The notes under the pieces are model-generated. The model was not told the origin of the DNA, did no database searches, and saw nothing but the letters and a program-made list of their open reading frames with translations. Positions 23,901 to 38,900 of a stretch of DNA of 64,000 nucleotides are shown piece by piece. Numbering within the stretch: position 1 is the stretch's first letter; the number at the start of each line of letters is the position of its first letter. Source of the stretch: Paroedura picta (Eukaryota; Chordata; Lepidosauria; Squamata; Gekkonidae). Where the stretch lies: positions 18,250,001 to 18,314,000 of the forward strand of contig NC_135379.1 of NCBI RefSeq assembly GCF_049243985.1, given 5' to 3'. Position numbers and translations under genes: made by a program.

Positions 23901-26900
23901 AAGGGAACGCGGAGTCGTCTGCGTTGCCTTGGATGCTGAGGGTGCCGGTAGGGGCTGGGTCGGGCCAGCCCCAGGCCTTTTGGCCTGGCCCTTCCCTCAA
24001 CCTACAGTGTCTCTAGAGGAACACTGCATGCCCCTGTCGGCTCTGCAGAGCTGACAGGGGAGTCCGCCCACCCCCGCCTTAGTGGGGGAGCGGCATGCCA
24101 CTCCCCACTGTTGTGCAGTGAGGGCCCCACTCCCACTCACCTCCTTGCTGTTGCTTCCTTCAGGCAGCAAGTCAGGCTTTCCATCCCTGGCATTGTGCGT
24201 ATGCGTGCACCCGCACTACAGCGGGGCAGCCCGCATACTCTGGGGGATTCGTCCCCCGTGAGTACACGGGAAGCGCCATAGCATTTTGGCCCGGCATCAG
24301 CCCGGCGTGGCTGCTGCCGTGCATAATGGGTCTGTGAGAGAACATCCTAGGGATTATGGAGTGGTTTGCTCTGGGATGGTATTTGGATGTATTAGGTGTG
24401 CACTGGATTATAGAGTATGTGAACACCTGCATGTGTATGTATTTTTGTCTTCTAGCCTTGTTCAAATTATTAAAGTTTAAAGTGTTAATTCAAGGTAATT
24501 GTTGCCACCTAGTGCTGCCTTGGGTCTGTTGAGCACATGAAGCTGCCTTATATGGCATCAGACTATTGGTCTAGTGATTCCAGAATTGTCTGCTCTGACC
24601 GGCAGCAGGTTTTCAGAGGCTCAGGTAGAACTGTTTCACATCACAAAGTACTTGCCCTTTTAACTGGAGATACCAGGGATTGAAAGGAACTTCTGTATAC
24701 AAAGCAGATGTTCTACCACCAATCCTCCCCATTGTTCCACGCAGTGCCCAATTTTCATGCATGCAATCTTTTCATGGCTTTGTAGGATACAATGACTGGT
24801 AGATGAAACTGCTCTCTTGTAAGTACAAGAAAATTTAATTTCTGTCTTACCCAAGTGAGATGGCCCCTGAGAGAGGACAGTGGCCTTGATGGTATTTCAA
24901 ACTTCTCATAGCAAATGAAGGATGAAATAGTATTCACATATGGTTCTCTTAATGCGCCCTTTGGCTGACAAGTTTCCAAACAATTTAATTGAAAGTACTG
25001 GTTATATATATTTTGTTCGCAAGTGGAAGTAGAGGTTGTTCTAATTTTAAACTCTTAATGCATTTCATTTTATCCAGGCAAAGTATGTAGACTTAATAGG
25101 GTAATATTAATAATACCCTTTATTTTCCTAGCACAGGACTAGGCAGTGGTGAGTCTATGAAAGAAGATAGAGATTTAACTAGTGAGGATGTGACACGTGC
25201 TGCTATTTCAAAGAGGAAATATTTTCTGCATAAGACGATTGACAAAGCTTCCAGTTGAATGCCATCATGGTATCCTAAATGTTCTACATCACCTTCCACT
25301 TGCAACGAAAAATACAGACTGTCCTTCAAATTACAACTTGTCGTTAACTTTGTAAATTATATTGCCAAATTCGAACAGGAATACAAGCAACAGTACCTTC
25401 TGAATATCCTCAAGGTTTGAGGAAACAATACCTTCAACTTGTACTATCCCACATGAATACAAATTAACTTGTGTGTGGTAGATAAGGAGGAGGGTTTTCG
25501 GGGGGATTGGGGGGGAAATGCTTTTGTTCACAATAGTGTGTGATCTGAGCTAACATGCTTATTATATCTTGTTTGGCAAACATAATTTTAAAAATACGCC
25601 TTGCTAATTAGCAGCAGATACTTGACCAGGGAAAACCCCCCAAATAAAAGCTTCATGGAAGGCTTTAGCCCAGTAGAGCAGGTGCTTTCCGTATTCTGTA
25701 AGCACAGAAAACTGCTGACACGCTGATTCTAGCACACCAAAGAACTATGCTCAGTATGCTGTGGATGTGATTGTTTGCTAATGTATTTCAACATAATTTA
25801 CTCTTCCCCAGAGGTCACTGATCTCCGTTTCACTGTTACTCTCTCTAGCATTACTTGTAATAGCCACTCTAGTCTGGAAGTATGTGTGAGAAAGGAAGTA
25901 AACAAGAATTTCAGCTTTGCCTCTGCAAGTGAAATCAAGATCAATCGAGTGAATTCAAGATTGGTTTTTATAAGCCTTTTATGTATACGTATTTATGACT
26001 CTATCCTCTTTTCTCCCAGTTCACAAATCAACAAAATATACCCGCATGCTCTTAATTTTATGAACCAATGAATGGAATTAGAAAATTTTCTGTGGAAAAT
26101 AAGGCACTGGAAAAATTTTTGCATCTTATCTTTGGTGGTATAGACATTTGTATTCTCTTTTCTCCCACAATACTTCTGTGTGCACTTATGAATATGATCA
26201 GCTGTCACTTCTGTAAAGGCTTACAGAAGTGCTACTATGAAACATCTGTGTATAGTAGAGATCACCCAACATGTTCATCCATCACATGTGCCTAAGGACA
26301 GTTTTTCACATAAAGTGAAATAGTGTGAAGTAATATTGGAATAACACCAGTGTTACATATATGTGTCATGTTCTCTCTTGAATACACTATTCTTACCTTC
26401 TTCATGTTGACTTAGTGAAAAGTTGTCCACTTCACATTTTGATTACTCCTTTTTCTTTAATTTTTAATTTCAAATACAGATTTTTCTCTTTTAAAAATAC
26501 ATCAGCTGGGTTTCCGCGTTTCATTTTTTCTTAATAAAACAGATAACTGAAGTATGCATTACTAGGGATTGGCACAAATGAACTACAAAGCAAAATTTAA
26601 TGACAAATTTTGGTCTGTTCATGAACAAAATTTCATGATAGCTCGACCATCATGAACTTCCATGAACTGTCAAAGCAGATTAGTGCAGTTCTTGGTTTGT
26701 GCTTGGGGCAGGAAGCTGGGGCTTAAAGGGACTCTGAGTCCCTTTAAACTCATTTCCCATGAAAGCCTCAAAAATAGTTGAGCAGTGGGGAGGTGCTCCC
26801 TGCCAATCAACTGTTTTGTGCTGTCTTCTGCAGTCCTCTTAAACTTTAAAGGGATGCAGAAGACTCCACCCACCCCTAAACAACTGGTCAGCATGGTCCC

Positions 26901-29900
26901 TTCCTCTCAACTGCGCCCCGATCACCCAAAAGCTGCGCTTTCTTCCGCGCTTCGCTAATGTGGCTTTTTCGGCGGCATGAACCGAATCTGCGGCCAGTTG
27001 CAGCTGGCTCCGTGCGTTATCGGTGATTTTAGTCGCCTCCATTTCACCCTGAATGTGCGCTATCCCCCCCGTGCATAATGAGCGATACTGGTAAAAAAAA
27101 ATGCACAGTGCCATTGAAGAACATACATCAGCATTTATAGTATAACTAACCTGTCCTGGATCCTTGGAATAGTGGTAGCACTGTTTCACTGCAGTAGCTT
27201 ATGAAATATTATTTATATTTTGTAGAGCTGCTTCACATACAAGATACTGAAACGGCGTGTGAAACCAGTGTCAGCCTTGCTTTTGTTTGGTTTCATGGTC
27301 CCATTTAGCCCCTGGAAAAGCTAAGTAAATGTGACACATTTGTACACTCTGCTCACTCTGGTCCCTCCCTTGTGCCAAAACAGTCTCCAGTTTTGAACTC
27401 CATATGACCTACAAAATACAAAGAGTTCCACACAAAAATGTAGGACAGAGCTGGTTACAGCCGAGAGGAATGCCTTACAGGAGAGTTAGGATATCAGCGT
27501 AGAGATATAATATTACTTTTTCAGCCCACATAGGAATGTGCCTTTTGTTGCAAATAAACACTTCATGTATGTTTGCGCAGTCACTAACTGATTGCATCCT
27601 TCATTTTTCTCATACTTGTCTCTGTTTCCCCATGAAATAGTTCATGTAATCTAGTGCTAGAAGGACCTGTGAGCAGGAGTGGGTGTGATGTGATACTGGA
27701 TTTCTTACATAAGGTTTGGGTGAGGTCGAAGTGGCCCTTCCAGGCATAATTCTATGTAACTTTTTGTTTTTTAATAATTGTACAAATAAGATATATGTTA
27801 TTCCTTCAAAATACAGATTTTGAAATACCCCCGCCATTATAATGTTGTTGTCCAAATATGTTTCTTGCTGATCTTATCACATAGGGATATTTCCAGGTCT
27901 AGTCTTCTCTGATCTGGATTCAGATATTGATCATTCTTCTTTCCGCTCTATGGAGAAGGTGGCTGGAAGACCTTTCCCCAGGCATAATTCTAGAGAGCTG
28001 TGTGTGTATAGGAAGACTTCAAGAGTTAATAGAACTTACAGAAAGGTTCAAGAGCATTGGTATAGAAAAAGGAAAGGTATTTTGGTTATGCAGCTACATG
28101 GTGGGTTTGTCATTGATCTGACAAGCATCTGGTATACTTTAACTCACCAATAGGAGTGGATGGCAGAGTAATGAAATTTCCCCAGCCTCTTGTCACTGTG
28201 TTGTTACTTGGCTATAGATATAGATTACCTTTAATGGCATAAAAATTCAAATAAATACAGATAGCCACACAAATATGGACATAGGTGATATACACTGAAG
28301 CCCTGAAGCACAGGCTAGCATTTTTGCAGAAACAATAGATTGAGTTTTAACATAGAATCCACTATATTTGCAGTTTTAGATTACATTGTTACTTGTCATT
28401 CTTAACAGAAGGTAAAAATGCAAACACTCAGGAGGTGAAAATTGGCCACCATCAGTCTTGAAATAGGTCTGATAACTGCAGTAGCTCCCTGAGAACATGA
28501 GCACATGCTATGCAGTGACATGGCGAGAAGAGCCAAGGAGAATGCGAGAGATTATTAGGCAGAGAGGCAATACTGAAAGTAGTGCTACGCAGCTTGGCAT
28601 TATCGACAAAAATATCTCTGTTGATTGGAAAGGGACCTGCGGTGATAACAGATCTCTGGAAATGACTAATTTCCTTTCCATTCCTAGGGTTTGTGTTCAG
28701 TGAGTCAGAGCCCACTGCACTGGAACAGTTTGAAGGAGGTCCTTGTGCTGTTATAGCACCTGTTCAGGTAACAGCTGAGTTTTCTCATTTTTATGCTCTT
28801 AAAATGTTACCGTGCTTTGCTTTGAAAGCTGCCTCAATTATGTTCTTTTGAAGAAGGATATATACATTTTCTGATGAAATAAATACAAATCATTTTATGA
28901 AAGCTGTGTACTCCTTATGCCTGTATGTGTGTGTCTTCTGTTCTTGGCTTACTTAATCTTAAGGCATACACAGAAGATGGATGATTGGGTGAACTTATAT
29001 ATTCATCATATTTATGCAAAGTAGCTCACTGTAAGCAGCTCTAGGTCTGAAGTTCGGTGTGCTAGTATGGTAGTCTGCAGTATTCATTTAATGCAGTGTA
29101 CATAATATCTCAGTATTTGTTGTATGTCAGTTGTAGATATAGTCCTAAGAACTAGGTTGTCTGTATTCAGCGCATGACAGAGGTAGCAAATAATTCACGC
29201 CTCTGGGCAAGAGGCAGGTTTGCAGTCCACAGTTAGTTGCCAAATGCTTTGTATTTAAAAATGGGATCTACACGCACATCATTCTCCTATATACCATTGT
29301 AGTGCCAGTTATAGAAGAATGTTTTTATAAACTATTCAGCAATTGACTGGAAGGGCTAAAAGCTACATTTAACTTGCATTATTTTTTTTAAGTGTTGATG
29401 ATGTAGTAGGAGAAAAACATTTTGACTGTTTTCCCCCCAATATGTTTTTAAATATAAGGCATACCTTCTAACGAAGCTTTTTACTTGTGAAAAATCTACC
29501 TGGAGACAATGTCAAGGTAAACATTTCTGCAATAATATTTCATTACTGTCCTTGTCAGTAAATTTTTACTGTAGTTTTGTGTAATGCTTTGTTACAGTGT
29601 GTGGCATGGAGGATGAGGGATGGGGGTTCTTTAAGAGGCAGTGGAAGGCACTGAGGGCCAACTCTTTCAAAAGCCAGGGACTGACCAGAAGGGTATTGAC
29701 GGGGTGGCTGCTAGAGGCAAACACTGCACTGTCTGGGCAGGATGTGCCCCTAGGCTGAAGGAGCCAGCAAGTGTGGGAAGACGGGGCTCCAGACTGATGG
29801 ACATGGAGAGGGGCTGAATGGCACAGGCATAAGGATGACAGAGAAGCACGTATGCTGGTTGGCACCTGGAAGGCAGGACTGAGTAGGCAGCCATGGAAAG

Positions 29901-32900
29901 GGCTACCCTGGCATAGTCAATTGGAAGAACTTTAGTAAAGCCTGATTAGCAAACTGTCACCATCTCTGCATGTATCTATGGGAATCATGGAGAATGCCTC
30001 TCCCCCCCCCCCCCCAGCATAAAGCTTCCCGCGACGGAGTTGTAGGTGTCCAGAGTGAGTGTGGATTGTAACCCTGAGGGTACACACTAAGTTGATAATG
30101 TATTTATATACTAATGGCATTTATTGGTGACTTCACAAACAGGATATAAAATTTACAATGCAGCACACATTAATCTGTATTCCAAAATGTTATTTGCATG
30201 GCTTGTAATGCTTGGACAGTTTTTGCCCATGGAAATATTTTTAACTTGGAACGATAACATGGGCTGAGGTTCGTCAAATCCTGTAGTCATACAGGTAAGA
30301 GGAAAGAATTGAAACCAATTGAAGAAATCTTACCTTCCACCACCATTGAATGTGGAAATATTCTGGAGAAGCCACCCACATAGAATTCTCACTTGAAATA
30401 AAGAACAAAAGCAAGCACCTCAGGAATTAGTCAAAGCTGCCACACTCTAAAACATAAGTAATTGTGTGTGGTAAAAATACACTGTAGATTTGCTATTGTG
30501 TAGATTGTATATAACTAATATGTTATTGAAACATGGTAAGTGATGCAATCTGAACATCGTTCCATAGAAGCCAGTAGGAGTGTCCTTGAATTGCAGCCCA
30601 AAACATCTTAGGAACTATCTCATGTGTCTCTTGTTTCCCACCCATGTTTTGCCTCTTGCTAATTTTGATGCTCACGCAGTGAAGGAAGGGGGCTGTCTTG
30701 TCTGCCTGCTTCTCTGTAGTTGAACCTTGCTTTTTCACTGTCTTAGAAATGTCTTTCTCTGTATGGACAACTACGATTAACAGCCTCTTAGATGGTTAGA
30801 TTGGTCCAAAGGAGACCAGGGAGTTCCACCACAAAATCAAGGGTTGGATGAAAGAATATTGAATATTGCTTGATGTTCTGCATACCTGCCTTGTTGAAAC
30901 TTTTGTCTGTTCTGACTTTGAACATTTCAGAAGAAGAGCAGAAGAATCTCCTCTGTCATACTCTCTGTGATATTTTGGAACTGGCCTGCTCTGATAATTC
31001 CGAATCATACTGTTTGGCCACATGGCAGAAAGGAATAACAGCTGAAGAAACTGCTAGTATTTCTGAGAGCCCAGCTGAAACAAGCCAACAAGAGGAGCAG
31101 CCCTGTAAGCTGTCTTTTCTAACCTGTTTCCAAGAAGCGCTTTACATTTTTGCAAAGTGCTTATTGAAGAATATTACTTTTTATTGCACTTTGGACAATT
31201 GTCTATTTCATCGCGAGACTGATAGGTCTTGTTGTGCTTCAGAAATTAAGCTCCAGTTTAGTGTAGTTAGTGCTAGTTTTTTGCAGTGGATCTTAAGTTG
31301 ATAAATGCTCTTTGGCTAAGTATTACATCCCATTTACGATGCCAGACAAGGCACAGTTCTTGAAGGCTTTAAAATAATTACCAATATAACAGCTGGAAGA
31401 AACTGTAGTAGGCAAATACCATCTTAGCAGAGGTACTCCAATATGTGAAATGTTTGAGATTTCACAGCAGCCCCACCTAAAAACCCTTTCCTTGTACCTT
31501 GAAAAAGTTAAAATAAGTTGTAAAAAGTTAAAATAAATGTATGCTACTGGTCTTCTGGGAACAAGCAAAATGGGCAACGCAAAACTACTTACTGAAGATT
31601 GGTTGAATGTGGAAAGCTATTATACGCTGTATTTTCCCTAGGTCTTGGCTAACCTACTGTGCTTAAGAAGAAACATGAAAAATAAAGGATGACAAAGGGA
31701 AACCTAAATGACAAATTATTGTAATTCATTATTTTTAAGAAAAGAGTTTAGATAATTTAAACTAATTAGAAAATGCAGCATTGTCACATGGGCTATGCTT
31801 AAAAGTGATCCTGATAAGCGTGCTCACTGGTCCTGTAGAAATCCTACAGAAGAATTATATTTGGTATATGTTTATGCTTGGTGACTCATACATGGCTGAG
31901 AATACCCTGAAAATTCTCATGGCCGTTGAACTGCAGTGGTTTAATAGTCTTGGCAATACTCTGGGACTGAGTGACTGCATATGCATCCAGTTCCCAGTAT
32001 GCTAGATGAGTTGCATTAACCACAGTTTCTGCCACGTAGCTTGACATATGGGAACTTGCCCAAAAGAGGGGTGGGATAGGGTGGAGTTAATACATGTGGC
32101 GCTTCAAAAGTTTTCTAGCTTGCTATGTGTTTCTTGTGTTACTTTTTGCCATGTGTAGTGCTGAAAAGTGTCTCTTGTGTATAGCTGCCTTGGATGTCGA
32201 AGAGCTTGGCTTTGAGCGATTTCATGCATTAATTCAGTAAGTAACATATTGGAACACTGAAATTCACTATATGCAACTAGAAGCCCAGCTCAATTATCAT
32301 AAAAATCACGTTAATTCAAGTCAGAAATCTTCCTCTAATTAGACTTTAGCAAGATTCAGACAGCTAGCTGTGTTGGGCAGAAGCAATAGGACAAAGTTGG
32401 AGTCCAGTGGCCGCTTTAAGAGCCAAGTTAAATTCTGGGTATAAGCTTTCTTGTGCATATTGCTGATGAATTATGCATGCACATGAAAACCTAGGATGAG
32501 TCCAGTGGCACCTTTAAGACCAACGAACTTTATTCTAGACACTAGTAAGCCATTGTTTTAAAGTGGAAAAATGTGACAATCTGTACTTAATGTATGGCCA
32601 TCATAATACAGCCTTTCTTCCCAAAATAGTTCCAGCACTAATCAGTGGGTTTATAGCTGAGTTATTAAAATGGTCCTAAAAGGGAATTGGTCTTTGAGCC
32701 AAATACTTTGGGAGGGGGGTGGATATATTTAAGCAAGCAAGGTGTTCACTCAGTCATGAGCAACATATAATTGTTCCAGAGAACACCTCCATGCTTGTGC
32801 CATGATGCACCACATCCATTTTCTAGTTGAGTTTTTACTACAAGAAGTTTCTGAATTACGTCTCATCTGCTAGAAACAGTAAGGAACGAGGCCACCTGTG

Positions 32901-35900
32901 CACATACTGTCAAATTAGGTATGTTGGTGTTGTCGAAGCACATGCTTATGGTTCTCCAATCTGGAGACAAAATACTGGTATTTTTTGTCATCTGTTAGGT
33001 AAAGGTATCCCCTGTGCAAGCATGTCTGACCCTTGGGGTGACGCCCTCCAGCGTTTTCATGGCAGACTCAATACGGGGTGGTTTGCCAGTGCCTTCCCCA
33101 GTCATTACCGTTTACCCCCCAGCAAGCTGGGTACTCATTTTACCGACCTCGGAAGGATGGAACCTTGAGCCGGCTGCTGGGATCGAACTCCCAGGCTCAT
33201 GGGCAGACAGCTTCAGACAGCATGCCGCTGCCTTACCACTCTGCGCCACAAGAGGCTTTTTTGTCATCTGTTAACTTAGGGGTATAGTAGTAAGCACACT
33301 CATTCAGTAGAGGAAATGCTTGCTGGGTCTTTTACCAGTGAACACAACATTTACAATAGCCATTGAGAAACGTTGGCCATCTAAATAAGAGCCGCTAGGT
33401 TTCATTATGAACGTCGTGTAAGAACTTTGCAGATGAGGCATCTCAGTACTTAAAATTCTTACATGCATTGGTGCATTGATAATGTTCCACTAATAATGTG
33501 TACATGTTGTAATCCCTGTTCTTCTCCAATTGCTCATGAATGTGTTGCAAGTGCGTTAACTGCAGATTTTCCTGCATGCCCTCCGCGTTCTTCATTTTGG
33601 TCTTAGTCAGTTACTAGAAACCGAGTTAAACTTTGTAGTTACTGTCAAAACTCCAGCACACTAATTGCCTCTTCTTTTTAATCTTCAGCAAGCAATCATT
33701 CTCAAGTTTTCCTGATTTCAAAGATGCAGTTTGGAATCATTATCCAGTCTGGACAAACAGATTTGGAGTATTGCTTTTCCTGTATTCTGTGATACTGACT
33801 AAGGTTTGTTAAAGTGTTTGCTCTAAGTAAACGTCTGGAAGTGTGAAAGGAAACTTTAATTTGCAAACCGTTAAAGTCTCTGTGTTAATTACAGTGTACT
33901 AAGCCTCAAACATAAATATTATTTAAAATTGTGGTACTGGGTCTACTAGATGATTGAAATGATAAGGTAAATCTCAGAAAATAGAACCTTTTTAGAGTTT
34001 ATCTTGCCAGCTTTCTTTTGTGTAGTTTGACATTTCCTTCAGCTACTGTTGTAGGCATTGGCCATTTTATGTTGAGTTTCTTGTGTGGTTTGAGAGGGAG
34101 GGCAACAATGTGTGTGTCATGCATAATACGTGAGGGGATATTGGGTAGATGGATGGAGCTATTATATGCTGTATAATCCTCTCCTTTTTAGGTTGACTTC
34201 ATTATTGGAATTCAAAAATTGGATAACTTTACAGTACAATATGTACTGTATCTCAATACAGTACATATCTCAATACAGTACAATATCTTAACACATGTGC
34301 ACATATAAAACTTAAAAACATCAACATATATCATGCACTATTGCACAAATCCAAAACATTTTGACACATGGATAAATGGCAAGAAACCCGATAACCAAAT
34401 GTGTTTCAACGCCCCTTGGGGTCTTTTTCAGTGGTCTAATATTTAAATGCATTAATCTAAAGTAATAATGGGGGCTATAAGATGGTAAACAATATGAATG
34501 GAGAGGCTCCCACACTAATGAAAAATATCCAGATATATCTCTTGAAACCCCCCAATGATAATATTTATTCTTCATCATAGTGTCACCCTTGTAGAACTCC
34601 TCTCTGAGCCTGAGTGTCTCAGATATATGTTGATGTTTTTAAGCTTTTTATGTGCACATGTGTTGAAATAAATACTTGCATTTTAATATTTAATACCTAT
34701 TCTGCTGCTGCTCAACCTTTTAGGTTTCTAGCTTGTTTACACAGGTTGGGTCACTTTGTTCCCTCTTGTACCTTTACAGTACAGTCAAAAGTACTACTAG
34801 TGGTAGTCCAGAAAATTTGAGTGGGATTTGGTAGCAAAGTATTATAATTTTCTACCACTTAACTGTAAAGTACAATAAACACATCTTTGATGGGTTGGAC
34901 TCTATCCTGGTGATGTTAATGAAGGGGAAAGCTTTTCATTTCATTGGGGACGCATATTAAAATTGCAATACATCAGAGTTAATTGCCCTCCATTTGCCAT
35001 GCATGTGTTTGACCTTTTAAAACTAAACTAGTGAACACTGCTACACCCTGCATCAGTCAACTACACAACTTGACCACTTTTTATATAGCCTTGTCCCTTA
35101 TTTTGGGTAACTTTCTGCTTCAGCTTAATAAATCTAGACTGAGACCAAATGAGATTGGACCTCAGACAGCGCCAGAGAGCACAGAAGAAAGTTGAATTAT
35201 AACTTAGTCCCTGCACAGAAGGCAGAGTCAGAGGTACAACTAGTACTGATAGGAACATCGGAAAGGACAAAGCCTGAAACTATGGGCCATCTACAGATGG
35301 AAGATCTAACTGACCTATACTCCAAGCCCCTGCACTTCAGGGTAGACACCACAACCAGACTGGTGATTAGTCATGTGTGTTCCTGTGGGGTGGGTCTCCG
35401 TAAAAGAAAAGGGAATTTCAGCAAGATGAATGTGGGTGAAATGATCGTGATTAGAGCCTGGTGAGTGCCTAATGGGTGGCAGGATGATGCAGAAGATCAA
35501 GGTGTTAAGATCAGTGTGTCATGAGAAGAGCAGAGGAGAAAGTCAGGAGACAGGTGGCTGACTAGAAGCTACGTGCAGAAGGTATGGCAGGGAAAAGGAC
35601 CATCAGGTTGAAGAGGTTGCAGTGAAAACAGGTGGAACCAGGCAAACCTGAGGCCAGGCAAACATCTACCTGGCCCATTGCTGTTGGTCCCCTTCCCAAG
35701 TGCAGTCCTTTTGCTGTCCTGCTTTACCCTTTCCTGCACTTGGTGATAGTGGCAGCTGCTGGAGGGGCTGATAAGAGCTTAGAGCTGTGAGTGGGGTTCG
35801 AAAGTGATCTTCCCTGTGGAAGGGGGCTTAGTCACTCTAAATATTCAGTGTATCATTACATGCTGAAGCAAGAATAATCTAATTCTTTCCCCTCCCACAC

Positions 35901-38900
35901 CAATTTCTAGCCTCCTTTTGTATGGCTCTCGCTGTCTTTCCATGCTGCAGCAAATCATCTCTCCCCCAGCCCCTTATATTCTCACTCCCTTTTGCTGTCA
36001 TTGGAACCTGTAGCTCTGCTGAAATGTCTCTGCTAGTATTTTGGCAAGTGGTTTTACACAACCGTGACTGTTAGCCTTGGTTGTTGTTGATTTGATTGTT
36101 GCAATTAGCCAAAAAGGGAAAGGAAGGAAATGGTTAACATTTCTTTCTGATAATTGTCTATGGCAGAAAGTAAGTGGTGGGTGTTCCTTTCTTTAACAGG
36201 GATCTTTTATTTTGTGGGGAAATATTTTTAGCAGGAATGTGGCCAATACTCAATTAAATACTTGTATTTTATAGGGTATTGAAAACATAAAAAATGAAAT
36301 TGAACATTCGACTGAGCCATTGATAGACCCTGTTTATGGTCATGGATGGTATGTTTTGTGTGATCTTGTATTTACCTTAAATGACAAGTGAACTGAACAA
36401 ATGGCATGTCTTTTAAGAAAGTTTTTTTCAACAAAAAATTAATAGTAAATGATCTCTTTTTTTCATGTTATTCTCGGGTGTCTTGCCTGATTTATACCTT
36501 ATACTCCTGTTGAATTATGTTTAAGACCTCTTCTTAAATGAGGTAAACTGCTCTGGGTGCCCTGACCGTGTGAACAACTTCTATGTTCAGTTTACCATAT
36601 CTTATACAGACTGATACTAATGGTAGTACCACTACAATTTTAGTGCCACACTGAATTAACTTGTACAGAAAATGCAACTTATTACAAACATAAATACCTG
36701 TTTTCTTCATGTAGCCAAAGCTTAATTAACCTCCTGTTGACGGGACATGCTGTTTCCAACGTCTGGGACGGAGACAGGGAATGCTCAGGAATGAGTAAGT
36801 TTACAATTGATTATCTGGTTACTGTATGGCAGAAAGGATGGGAATTGTAGTCCATGGACATCTGGAGGACCACAGGTTGACTACCCCTGAAATAAAGGGC
36901 GGTTGGATGTGGAGGGCTCCTCCCTCAACGTTGTTACCATCATAGTGGACCAGTTGGGAGGAAAAATATTCAGGGCGTCATAGGACTACTGAGTTTACAC
37001 TACAGTCGCTGTTCATTGACATCCAGAATACCGTCCCTGTTAAATCCTCATGTAGAGTCAAATCGAATTGATATTTCTGCCTTGTATACTTTGCTTTTAT
37101 TTAGAGAGGTCAGGATGCAGAGATACATGCAAGATGCACTTTGCACATACAAGAGTTTGTGTGTGTGTGGGGGGGGGGGGTTCATCCTCCTTATTCTGAC
37201 TCCAGAACCTCCATTGGAGAAAGGGCCTCCTTAAGAGCAATAAGTCATTGGGGGTAAAGCACTGCCACTGGAAGGGGAAATCAGTGCCCCCCCCCCATGT
37301 GACTTATTGCTGCTTTGAATCCAGGCCAATATTTTTAATATAATATGGCTGTCTTTTACTTGTAATGTCCTCTGATAATTTTCCTCCCTCATTCACAGTT
37401 TTGGAATAAATAATATTTGCTTATTTTGAAAACCATGTGCCAATCAACCATTCAGTCCTCTCCCAAATGGCGCAGTCTCAAAATATAATAAATTTAGCTA
37501 GCTGATAATTCTGTGAGGGATAAGAAATAATGGATGATTTCAGGAACTCCTGGATCACTTCAATTCATTTTTTCCTGACTTATTATAGTAGTTTTGAAGC
37601 TACAAATATACATACATATTTTACAAAATTAATGTCTGTTCCTGTCCTTACATCACGGACATGGCCATTCTGTCTTGCTGCCACTTCATGGTCATTGTTT
37701 TACAAGAAGACAGGAGCTGAAGGCAGGGAGCATCATACTGCAAATAAAGCATTGGGTGTACTCTTCCCAGAAGCACACATATAATTAGTGAAATAATTCT
37801 GTGACACACGGAGTGGCATGGAAATTCTGTTTTATAAAAAACATAGCCATTCTGTGCTAGCAGAGCTTAAATATGCAAAGAAGCACAAAGCACCATGCTT
37901 CCTAAAATAAAGTAGTATTTAGAAGCGAAAGGAGGAGAGGTAATCCTAACTGTTTAACTGTTCTGTTAATTCAGTCTGTTCTGGAAGCAAGTAGGGAGGA
38001 AGTGTGCTCAAAGAAGCAGGAAGTCTCCAAAGAGCCAATCAGGTCACTGGAGATTATTCAAAACGCATCCGGAAGTTCTCAGAAAAACTTTGCTAAATAC
38101 ACATCTCCTCTGATGTCCCCTATAGGAATTCTTAGACTGTTGATTCATGCCCACTACAGATCTTGCATATTCCAATAGTGTGAAGGTAGAGTACAGCACA
38201 AGGAATGGTGATGTTTAGTTGTGGCTTTGATTGTTGTATCACATTAACCAATATGCTTCAAGTCAAGTTTTTCATTCTTTTATTCACCACAAGATGGCAG
38301 TAGGGCTTTAAAAAGAGAAATACTGCTGCTGGAAGACTCAGAAGGGGGAAAACTGTAGTGTTTTGAAAGCCATTTAGTATTGATGGGATCTATTTTATAA
38401 GCTCTCATGCCCGTTTCACACGGCGTAGGCTTGTAGCAGTGATCAGCATTTGAATGTTGTGATAAGACAGCTGATTGCATGAAACCACTCTCAAGCTTGT
38501 ATGGCAGTGGGCATGAGAGACACTTGTCAGGATCTGGCCTTAGCTATAGGCCTAAATTAACACAAACTTATAACACACCTACCTCCCAGGGTGTCTGTTG
38601 TGGGGAGAGGAAAGGGAAGGCAATTGTAAGCCGCTTTGAGACTCCTCCTAGTAGAGAAAAGCGGCATATAAGAACCAATTCTTCTTCTTCTTTGTTATTG
38701 CACTAATATAATGTGACACTTTTTTAACATGCCAGTCTGTGCAGAGTTTCTCTTTTCAGAATATTACCTTGGTTATAACCAAATTGAAAGAGTAGGATGA
38801 GCTAACTTGAAAATGTAATGTGGATTGTTTTGTGTTCCAAGAAGGAATTCTGAGATTAACAATGCCGGGGCGGGGGGGGGGGGGGAGACTGGTATCCAGC

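Larger units (their letters stand above)
20964..28687 (+). other. MINDY3: MINDY3 intron 1
   Basis: 7.7 kb. Holds SINEs (21160, 21669, 24528), the foldback MITE at 23602, the GC-rich hAT at 23818 and old repeats at 26570-27080. The rest is AT-rich and unexplained. The CpG patches at 23.8-24.3 and 26.9-27.1 kb come from transposons, not promoters. Confidence 0.8.

Noticed and set aside
23824-24054. GC-rich patch as an alternative MINDY3 promoter or exon
   Set aside because: Bounded by transposon ends and an 8-bp duplication.
30870-31301. 143-codon plus-strand frame as a separate gene
   Set aside because: It is MINDY3 exon 4 with intronic extension on both sides.
33689-33695. Frame break at MINDY3 exon 6 start
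   Set aside because: The split codon across the intron restores the frame; only a Gln-to-His change remains.
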